Shown: positions 36,069-48,000 of the stretch, piece after piece
How positions within the stretch are numbered: position 1 is the first letter of the stretch
Layout: every line of letters begins with the position of its first letter
Translations under genes and position numbers: made by a program
DNA from: Lamellibrachia columna
Taxonomy: Eukaryota; Annelida; Polychaeta; Sabellida; Siboglinidae
Length of the DNA stretch: 64,000 nucleotides
Direction: 5' to 3'
NCBI GenBank assembly: GCA_963662155.1
Contig: OY759261.1
Location: 65,469,417-65,533,416 of the forward strand
The notes under the pieces: model-generated
What the model saw: only the letters and a program-made list of their open reading frames with translations
Databases searched by the model: none
What the model was told of the DNA's origin: nothing

Positions 36069-39000
36069 CTACAGATTTGTCCACTGAAAGAAACAATGAG
36101 AGGAAAATAACAATTATAGTCACTCATACCGAGTCACTCATACCGTAAATTACCTAATAAGTGTCAGATTCACAGTGAACAAATGCAAGAGCCAGAGTTA
36201 ATCTTATTACGCTACGCAGAATAATATCTTCCCTAATCTTTGAATATGAAGAAATAAAAATAAAAAAATTGCATTAGACGTAAATTTATTTTCTTGAATA
36301 TAAAATAAATATTGATTTACACATGTCAAGTGCAGTAGCATGGAAATGGATGTATTACGTACCATTTCAAACTGAAGTTCCTCGTCATGCTGGTCACAGA
36401 TCTCCATGGAGACATGGGAGCCTCCCTTCGCTTCCCGCACACCTAGACACTTCCCTGAGGCTGGGTTCAGCAGGTTGCGGGAATGCTGGAAACAGACAGA
36501 AATATTGGAGAGTGGCTGAAATCAGTGCGTCAATTTCCACAGCAACAGTATTGCTTCTGGAAAGATATGATATGATCTTGAAGACGTTCATCAAGTTGGA
36601 AGAATTATATAACGTAAAATTTCTTTTAATCACAACTAAAGTTTACTCACTACTACAACGTTTCGGCAACTGCCGACTGCCTTCTTCAGGAACTGAATTC
36701 TGGGACGACTTAGTCCTTCTGCTTGTCAGATGGTATGGCAAGCAGAATACATGTGGAACTGTTTGCTTGCTATACCATCTGGTGAGTAGAAATAGAACTA
36801 AGTCATCCCAAATTTCAGTTTTAATGGTGTTCTAATGAGGTATGCTCCAGCAGATCTAGGTTGGAGTATAACTGTAATAAATGATATCTATAGCTGTAAA
36901 CATGATCAGTATTCGTGTAATTAATTACAATCAATGGAATGTATCTTGTAATTTCTTTGAAGGTAAAGGTAACTTATGTTGCACAGTATCTGGGCCATGT
37001 GACTGCTCAAAACAAAAGCAATTTACCCTACAACCTCTGGCAGACCTGTTCTTTCCAACTGGACTTGTTTCGAAGCTTGGCCAATTTTGATAGTTTCAGT
37101 TTGCTCAGCTGCATGAGTACTTAGTTATAGACAATATACTTGGTTATAGACAATATACTTGGTTATAGACAATAGTGGAAATATATATAGTAGGCATCCA
37201 TCCTTCTCGGGAGACGGACTGCGCCCAGGTTGAGGGTCACCACTGGGTTGGACGGTGTCTACTGTGGCTGTTGAGTCCAATGCGAGTCTCTTCCACAAAC
37301 GCAAACAAATAGTCTTTGCACAGTAACTGCAACATGCCTGCAGCCTCCCAGAGAAGTCAAGTTGGTGTTGGAACAGTGTGTACAGTTTGCCAGAGAGTGA
37401 AGTGTACAGCTCCTTGACCGGTCCAACAGACTGGACACTGCGCTACATAACAACATACTTGACCGGTCCAACAGACTGGACACTGCGCTACATAACAACA
37501 TACTTGACCGGTCCAACAGACTGGACACTGCGCTACATAACAACATACTTGACCGGTCCAACAGACTGGACACTGCGCTACATAACAACATACTTGACCA
37601 GTCCAACAGACTGGACACTGCGCTACATAACAACATACTTGACCAGTCCAACAGACTGGACACTGCGCTACATAACAACATACTTGACCGGTCCAACAGA
37701 CTGGACACTGCGCTACATAACAACATACTTGACCGGTCCAACAGACTGGACACTGTGCTACATAACAACATACTTGACCGGTCCAACAGACTGGACACTG
37801 CGCTACATAACAACATACTTGACCGGTCCAACAGACTGGACACTGCGCTACATAACAACATACGTTATCACATCTGATTGGTGCAGGAATGACAGACTTG
37901 ATAGGTATGACAGTGTCAAAGTCATCAGCAGAGACCCAAGTACTTACCAGACCCTTCCACCGCCACTGCTGTGAACCCTTTGCGTAATGACACTTCATGA
38001 GACGAGGGAAGCTTTGACCCAGTGACACGTCTTCAATGTCCAGACATAACACCCCCGCCAGCATAAAATACCCTTCTTCTGTCTCCTTCCATATCTGAAA
38101 TAAAATTGATAAATTCAACTATTTATAGCCACACTACTTACTTGTGGTTGCGCAATCTGAAACAGAACCTTCTCATGTTTGAGTAATCATGATTTATTTC
38201 CTTTTTGTAATCAAGCGACTGAGTAAGGGTCCAATCAACTAAAATCATACACAAAGTAGATGAGAAAAATTAAAACAAAGAAAAAAGCAAGACAAGAAAA
38301 AACAATTAAATAATATAATTACAAGGAACAATAATTATTTATAATATAAAATAAGTTATGTGTATATTTCGTTATGACAGTTTTGTTCACACTGCTGAAA
38401 TAAGATTAATGTCAGTTACTGATGCAACACTTCTGTATGGGGAGTCTTTTTCCCTTGGTCCTGCTTTTTGGACAAAATGTCCCGTTTTTTTATTGAAAAA
38501 AAAATTCACAGCAAAATCGACATATTTGTTGTACGTGAGACCATTCCAGGCATGTTTTATTTCTTTGGTCACAAGTTATTTCACATGTTCTCATGCGTGC
38601 GTTCACCATAAATAAGAATGCCACATCAAAATGATGGCCCATAAGACATAAATATATATATTACGTTAAAATCAGACATGGGGTCAATTCTGTTTTGTCA
38701 ATTCCAGTCAATTCCAAAAAATAAATTCCAATTCCAATTCTGCCTTGCAAAAATCAAGTCCAATTCCAAATTGTCAATTCCAATTCCAACTTTTCAAATC
38801 CTAGGCTAAGGAAAAATTCAAATCCAATTCGTTTTAACACAGTTTTATTTGTACTTGAAATCATGTGTGCACAATTATATTTAATCAGATATGATTAACA
38901 AATTAACTATTATTTATTCAACCCATCTAATATATATATATATATATATAAGGTTTGCTATAAAAACTAAAAAAATGGTATTCAGCCATTTGTGACCAGA

Positions 39001-42000
39001 CATTTTGTACAGCCCTGGACAGTTGGGTCATTAATCTGAGTTTTGAACAGTTTCCACCTGTTTATATCAGTTGTGGTATCATTGATGTTTCATCAAATTT
39101 ACTGTAAACTTTGAGTTTTCAACATCCTAATCACCAACATGCTCCATGAAGAAATAAACCTTGTCCACTGAGAAAGAAAATGAGATAAAGCCTGAATGGT
39201 CTGACTTTGGCTTTACGGTCTGTTACAGTAACTTAGTATTTGTTTTTGATGCAAATGCTTGATTGTATTGTTCTTGTTCACAATGTTTCAATAACAGAGT
39301 AGACAGTGCATATGCTATAATGTTGACAGCTTCCTGGCTGTTACCAGATTCAGGGTGACATACTAATAGCAGACAAACATGATGTTAATGGTAAATTTAA
39401 GGGGTAAAGATTAACAGTATCAAGTCAATAATTCCACCAAAATCAATTCCAATTCCATAAAAATCAATTCCAATTCCAAAAAATCTATTCCAGTTCCGAC
39501 TTTCAAAAATCTATTCCAATTCCAGAATGGAATTGACTCCATGACTAAAATGATGAAAAACCAGCAAAAGTTGATTGTAGGAGGGGGGAGCTTCCCACTT
39601 TTTCCATTATACAAATGCAGAATCCAGACGTAGATTTAGGGGGGCACGTGACCCTCGCATCCATTCGAGGCCTTCGGCCCACCAATATTCAAAACTTATA
39701 ATGTCTATGCACATAGTTGTTATGCCGAGTTGATTACGTATTAGAATTCATTAATGTTTAAATAGTTTTATTTGGTACAATTTGCAACAAGTATTCCGAT
39801 AGGAAAGGCTTTATGCGGGTTGGCCATATGTAAATTTTATACAAAATGGTACATTTGTATTTTATTTTCTCACCTGAGATGGTTTATCTTTGTCACACTT
39901 CTCAAGGACGAGAAGTGACTTCTTGTCATAGATGCCACGCTCAGATGTCACACATAAATGTGATCTGTGGTACATCAGCTGGAAAGAGACATTGCAACTG
40001 TCACCAAGACTTACTACTAACGTATGCATGAAATGTATCATATGTACAAAATATATGACTATGAATCTGCACCAAAACTCTAAAATGCCTCTTTGAGGAC
40101 GGGGAATAGGTCACACTCTACAATGGGATGATGATGCCTCTTTGAGGACGGGGAATAGGTCACACTCTACAATGGGATGATGATGCCTCTTTGAGGACGG
40201 GGAATAGGTCACACTCTACAATGGGATGATGCCTCTTTGAGGATGGGGAATAGGTCACACTCTACAATGGGATGATGATGCCTCTTTGAGGACGGGGAAT
40301 AGGACACACTCTACAATGGGATGATGATGCCTCTTTGAGGACGGGGAATAGGACACACTCTACAATGGGATGATGATGCCTCTTTGAAGACGGGGAATAG
40401 GTCACACTCTACAATGGGATGATGCCTCTTTGAGGACGGGGAATAGGACACACTCTACAATGGGATGATGCCTCTTTGAGGACGGGGAATAGGTCACACT
40501 CTACAATGGGATGATGATGCCTCTTTGAGGATGGGGAATAGATCACACTCTACAATGGGATGATGCCTCTTTGAGGATGGGGAATAGGTCACACTCTACA
40601 ATGGGATGATGCCTCTTTGAGGACGGGGAATAGGGGTCACACTCTAAAATTACCTATCCAAAGAGCAAATTTAAATGTAGAGTGGCTGAACCATGGAATA
40701 ACGTCACAGAATCAACGGTCCAAGCCAAGTCTATTAACTCATTTAAAAACCGCCTGGATACATTCTGGTCAACCCAAGCAGTTTTATATGATTATGAAGC
40801 ACCACTATTACTAGCAATTGGAACCAGAATTTCTAAACTATTATTAGATCCTGACGAAAATCTCTTAATTGAAGAACCAAATGGATCCTGTGATCAGAAC
40901 CATCATAAGGTTCTAACTACAACTAAGCCATAATTAATTCAATGCAAGTTTAGGCCAAGCAGGGTCTCCCATATATGACCTTATTTGGGAATGTGCATCA
41001 CTTAGATGTTTTTTTTTCTCAAATTTGGTTCACATTGGGGTGTCAAAGTTATATATGCCAAATTTATGGAAAAATCTGTTGGAATATTTCCAACAACACT
41101 GAGCAGATTTCGTGTTGTGTAGGTATATTTTGAAGCCTGACAGATGGCGATACTTGATCTGCATTGGAAGTAAGCAGATAGCTAGGCAGATTTCCAATGA
41201 AACCCAGCTGATTTTATTTGATGTAGGTAAATTTCGAAGACTGATAGATGTCAACATTTGACCAGAAACAGAATGCGACAGGCCAATTAACCAATGCAAA
41301 ATTGCATATGGATTTATACAGATATATAGTCAAAAATGCAGATTTCAAGCCAAATAAAACAGTATGTATGTGCACACATTTGAACAAGAATATTAGACCC
41401 TAAACTTACATGCCCTGCACGGAAGATGTTTGCACTGACTCGCTTGATCTGCTGGTTGCGCACCCAGCCCCCGTCACCCTTGGTATCAGGCAGTGTCAAT
41501 TCTGGGTACACAGTGTCCATGTACCACTTGAATGGTTGACACTTGAGCCGCCTTCGCAGGGACACGCGTTGACTGATGTCGCCAAAGTCTTTCTTCCGAG
41601 CGTCGGGACGCACTCGGAAATAATATTCCTATGTAAAAATATCCATGGTTGTTACGCTTTCATTATAACATAATTCCAGGACATTTCTAGGATATTAATT
41701 ATAATTTTAAGACTACATCATGTGTCCCCAATGAGATAAATCATGAACAAATGACATATTTTACAGTGCAAACTTTAATAATATACAATTTCATGTACAC
41801 TGTAACAGTACCAGTGGAAAAAATATGTTATGCTTTAAGCATAAATAAATTTTGCAATCATCGACCTCCTGGATTTTTATTTCAATGGTTGCAGGAAAGT
41901 GGCCTCTTTCCAGATTCTTGTAAGTAAAAATTCAGGAATCCAGAACTTTCCAGCATGTGTAGTAACCCTGGTTATTACTTGAATATTATTTTAAGCAATT

Positions 42001-45000
42001 CTGTTAAGACTGCCACAAGACATTCACGTAGAATAGTTTCTGATTTGATGCACACATGTCTGAACATTTCAGAACCCATTAGATCTTAGAATATTCCGAT
42101 TAGGCGAGATGCACACATGATACCTGAACATTTCTAAACCCATTAGATCCTAGAATATTTCGATAAGGGGAGATGCACACATGATATCTGAACATTTCTA
42201 AACCCATTAGATCCTAGAATATTTCGATAAGGGGAGATGCACACATGATATCTGAACATTTCTAAACCCATTAGATCCTAGAATATTTCGATAAGGGGAG
42301 ATGCACACATGATATCTGAACATTTCTAAACCCATTAGATCCTAGAATATTTCGATAAGGGGAGATGCACACATGATATCTGAACATTTCTAAACCCATT
42401 AGATCCTAGAATATTTCAATATGGCAGTAAATACATGTATATCTGAGTAATCTGACACATAGAGATTGTAGCAAGACATCTCCATCATCAACATTTGAAT
42501 GCCCTTTGTTCACTGGTTAATCACCAGGACATTTTAAAACACAAACTCCTCCAACAGCCATTCAGGAGCCTAACAGGTTAACATGCTGTCGATCTTGGAA
42601 CATTGGTGTCTGACTTTTTCTAATGAGCACTCTAGTTTTTGGGGCACAGTCTGCAGAGATGACTGCCACCTGATGCCTCCATACAGAAAGAGGTGGGGGT
42701 CTAGTGAACTAGTTGGCCATTATATGGCATCATACAGTTCAAATCAATTATTTGAAAATGTTGTACTTAAAATGTAAAGTCAAATTTCACTACTAGTCAA
42801 TTTGATGAATTAAAATAAATAAATTTGACTAGCACAGATTTTAAATATATATTAGACAAGAATCAACAACCGACCTTATATTCATCCATCCAGACCATGG
42901 CAACACGCAGCGAATTTTTCGTCATTGAATCACCTCCCCCTGGTGAGCCATACGGACGACGCTTGCGGAAGATGTGGCCAATACGTGAGCACGGGATAAT
43001 TTCAAGTTGACCACCGCACTGCCAAATCTGTGTATCACCAGATAGTTTGAGTGCCCAATATGTCATGTGACCACTTAGACAGATCAACTGAACACCTGTT
43101 CAATGATATATACAAATAATTTATGTTTCCGTTCACAGTTAAGGCAGGCAACCAGCTATGTAGTATGCTGGCTAAGTAAATTAATTAATGCATTGTTTGG
43201 TTTGTGGTCTAAGTTGAAACATTTAAAGTAACATGATAATAAATAGTAATAATTAATCAATGTGACTTGTTGTGGCTGAAAAAACATGACCATGCATGAT
43301 TTATTATTGAAATGCTTCATAATTATGGGTGATATCACATTACCAAAGTTTGTGCTTATATCGGAACAGGCTTATTGAAACATCCACATGATTTTGATCA
43401 TTATATCCAATTTTAATAAGAAAACCTCTTAACCATTATACTGGAAAAACACATGGTTCTTTCAACAGCAGAAATGAAATCAGATCTGTTTAACAAAAGT
43501 TACATAATTAATGTTAGCATTACTTTCCTTTGCTGCCTTTGATTTTCTATCTATGTCTCTTTGTCTGTATGGTGATGGCCGTAGATGCATTTCTGTTAGT
43601 TTATGATCCTTTACTGTTCGTAGGAGCTGCTCAAACTTAAGACCTGTCCTTTCCTTGATGTCGTCCATTGTCCAACCAGTTTTTTGGTTGCTTATCGTCT
43701 GCGACTTTCATTTCTTGCTCCTTGCAAGATGGCTGCTAGGCTTCAATCTGACTATGTGACCTTGTTCTTCCATCTGACTATGTGACCTTGTTCTTCCATC
43801 TGACTATGTGACCTTGTTCTTCCATCTGACTATGCGACCCTGTTCTTCCATCTGACTATGTGACCTTGTTCTTCCATCTGACTATGCGACCCTGTTCTTC
43901 CATCTGACTATGTGACCTTGTTCTTCCATCTGACTATGAGACCTTGTTCTTTCATCTGACTATGCGACCTTGTTCTTCCATCTGACTATGTGACCTTGTT
44001 CTTCCATCTGACTATGTGACCTTGTTCTTCCATCTGACTATGTGACCTTGTTCTTCCATCTGACTATGTGACTAACTGCTGCCGTTTCCTCTGTTTAACA
44101 ATTGTCAATAATTAATATATATTATATATTTCTACCAGAATTAATTTTAAATTCCAACAAACCGACCACAGGCACGTACCCGGAACGAGATCTCCAGATT
44201 TTCCCCTCCCCAGACGTCCATGCCTGGGTCGTACTTGCCCATCTCAATGAAGTAGCGTCTGTCCATAGCAAACAGGCCTCCAGCCATGGTGGGAGTTCTG
44301 CAACAAAACCATGTGTTATTACCTGGTAGGCCACTATTGTCCCAATTAATTAATGCAAAACCCTCATTTGCTAAATTATACACCCATAAAATGTAATTTC
44401 ATAGTTGCACAGTGACCCAATATAAATATCAACCAACTTCTCTGCTAGGGCAAGATAATAATCACAAACACAGCAAGATAATAATCACAGCACAGGAAAA
44501 CAGACCAACATGAAACATCGGACAGATTAGAGGACACCATTACAGTTACACTATTTGATTACGATTGCAGCGTGTTATGTGATCAGTATTTACATGTCAA
44601 ACATTGGAAGACAAACACCCAAGGAACTTTTTTTGTTTGACTCCACAACGGACCCGAAACTTGTTGCTCCAGGAAGGCAGACACTCTCCATGTGATTGGT
44701 CAATGCCGAAACCTTTTTATATTTTTTGCGCTCGCCACTAGGTAGCACCTGTATCATACTAAAACCTATCCCTGTGAACAGAGAGAACATCCTCATAGAA
44801 AACCAGACAACGGCTACTCACTTGATTGGTCGGACATAGTCCTCCTTCTCCTGTAACATATTGTCAGGCAGGCCGTCCCAGCGGAAGTGGAGGCCCCAGT
44901 TGAACCCCCCGCGGACCAGCGGCGATGCCTCGTATTCAAATGTGTCTTGGTTGACAATGTCTATGATAGGTATGGCCACGTTCGTCCGACTCTCATGGAT

Positions 45001-48000
45001 CCTCTCAAGCAATGGTTCCAGCCACTCGACGTTCACCTCACAATGGCTATCCAGAAACACCAAGACCTAACGAGCACAAAGGTCACAAGGTCAAAAGCCA
45101 AATTAGGTTAACGTTTAATAACTTGGTCAAAGTCCCAATATGTCAGAAATTTTACTTTATTAATATTATCCTTACTCAAATGTCATCAAATTGTAAAATT
45201 TTATAATTGTGCAATACAAATCATGCGCCATATTTCAGACCAATTTTTTATATTTAACTATTGCATAAATAATGTGGAAGAAATTTTCTATAATTGTTTT
45301 TATAATAAAATACATAAAGATACAGGTATCAACGATTTAGAAATTGAATATAATATAAAAAATAATTTGCTTGACCAAATAAATGAGTGATGTTACGTGC
45401 TCAAATTTATGAGATGTACGTTCCCACATAAACAAATGACATGTAATCACCTTTACTATTTAAGTTTGCATGTAGAGTTTTGTAGTTTATACATTTTCCA
45501 CAGTAATATATTAATTAAAGTCAGATGATTTCAACATTGATTAAAAACTGTGACTTACGTTCCTTCAACCTACTAAGACATTTTAAACAAACAATACTAA
45601 AATATTACCAAACATCCAAGAAGAAAACCGAGCCATGTCTCTTGATGACTTGAACATGCTGATCCATTATGAAACGTGCAATTAATGTTTTTTAAGTGAT
45701 GTAATTGCAGCTTATTTTTTTATTCTGTTATTATAAATGAGCTTTTATGGTACTGTATAACTGTAATCAATCAGTATAAATGACGTCACCTTGCTAATCA
45801 CACTGTATTTTACATCTAAACCAGAGCAATTAATTAGCTAACAATGGCCACAATGCACGAATGTTTTGGCAGACAAAAGGAACACAAACAGACCTCTCCA
45901 GTGGCATAATCAGCACCAAAAATCCTTGCACGAATCAGACCCTGCCTCTCTGCTGTCCGCAGCACTTTTGTCTGTGGCAGGTTTCCCTGTACATAGTCCT
46001 GCAGTTCCTTGCCCAAGTGTGCTATAAACAGGTACACTGTTTTACCAGGTGTAATAAATAATAAGGGATTTCTATGATTCTATATAATAAAATATATCTA
46101 ATATTCATGCCATATTCGGCCTACTAAGCGTACATGCTATAATTAGCATAACCCCCTTTATTAATCAGCAGGATCCATAATCATTGTAATTTGACTAGTG
46201 CGGAACAACTGAAGTGTCACCATCTGGTGTTAAACAGCTCCACTTTTCAGTTGTTCTACACTAGTCACCAAATGACACCACTAGTGTTAAACAGTTGCCT
46301 TATTGTCTGGTGAAACAAATTTTGGTGCATGTTTATAAGAACAGATTCCTCGACATTTTTCAATGGCATAATTTTTGTCACGTGTTCTGTCTGCTTGTTA
46401 GGTAGAATACGATTTATGGATTAGTTATTTAGTATCGAGGTTTGACTGTACACAGATGCCAAACCTGAGTGGAGCGCAGCTGTAAGACTGGCAACAGAAA
46501 TCTGTAAACTTGCAAATGAACTCGTATGATTTTCGACAACTGCTGATACGCAGCGTGTGTTCAAAAGGAGGTCGCTGTGCAAAGTGGGACATATTAATTA
46601 TATTTCACGAAACTTTAGTGCAGTTGACTCTGTACAACTAAAGTGTCACTCATCAGAACTGATGATCTGTTATTAACACGGTATTCGTTAAATACAGGCT
46701 ACATCCCAAAATGCAAATTGCATTACATTGTAAAGAATATCTCCTACACCTGTAAATCACTACATTGTAAAGAATATCTCCTACACCTGTAAAATCGTCA
46801 CATTTAAGAAAACCCACAAGAGTTATTTGCACAAGTTTGCACCTATATATATATATAAATCTAGAGGTAATTTTAAATTGTAATAATTAATAATATCGAA
46901 TGTAAAAATGCACATATAATATGCCATTAGCATTTTGTGAAAACAGTGAATGGATAGTGTTAAAAAATTCTAAGTTTTTGTTAGCTCAAAGACAGTATTG
47001 TCACCTGTGAGACTCACGCAAGTCACTGTTGTCATCGACCAGTATAATCTCATGCAGGAGATGAGATGGTGTACGGTCCACCACGGTCCAAATGGTACGG
47101 AGAAGGGTGGACCAAGCCTCGTTGTAGAAACAGATGACAACACTTGCCTTGGGCAGGCTCACAGCAAACTGCTGGTGGTGACACCTTGTGGCAGTAAGAT
47201 TTCTCATATAATTATAGTCATACCAAAGGTACAACAAAAACGTACAATTCCAATGCTGGAATCTAAATAAGCAATTGTAAACACAAGTTAAACTGTGGAA
47301 ATGAAAACATTAGCACATTAAATATGATAGAGAACTGAACATCTATATACTCACTATGTGTTTGTCATGACTATATATTTTATATTTAGTCTGTATTCGT
47401 ACCTAACTGGGTACTACATTTGATTTATCCCAAGATGCCCCCTACACATAACTCAACAATTACACAGAACCACCTATACACATCACATGTCGAAATCATT
47501 TATTCTAAACTACACAAATAACACACAACTGAGAATGTTTGTCTTAAAGCTCCATTCTCAATTGATTTTCAAATTTGTAGTGTGTGATCTGAATAGTTTG
47601 TATTATGTGAAGTCAATGTAATAACAGAGGGAGAACTTTTGCTAAAATAATTTTGTAGTGTGTGATTTGAATAGTTTGTATTATGTGAAGTCAGTGTAAT
47701 AACAGAGGGAGAACTTTTGTTAAAATAATTTTGTAGTGTGTGATTTGAATAGTTTGTATTATGTGAAGTCAATGTAATAACAGAGGGAGAACTTTTGCTA
47801 AAATAATTTTGTGGTGTGTGATTTGAATAGTTTGTATTATGTGAAGTCAGTGTAATAACAGAGGGAGAACTTTTGTTAAAATAATTTCACTTTGATCACT
47901 AGATCAAGCGACAGGCAACTGTGTATAGCCTTGTGTGATAAATATAAAGCAGTCTCTTTTACAATTTTTCTGCCGATTTTCGACTGGGTCAGGTAAAAAA

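Noticed and set aside
37259..38118. Cys-rich or Thr-rich repeat proteins of about 200-250 residues
   Set aside because: Artefact of the 45-bp minisatellite in a GALNT11 intron. Only the 37948-38094 part of the minus-strand frame is a real exon.
37413..44080. Regularly spaced repeats reminiscent of CRISPR arrays
   Set aside because: The repeats are contiguous tandem units without unique spacers and the sequence is animal genomic DNA; these are minisatellites.
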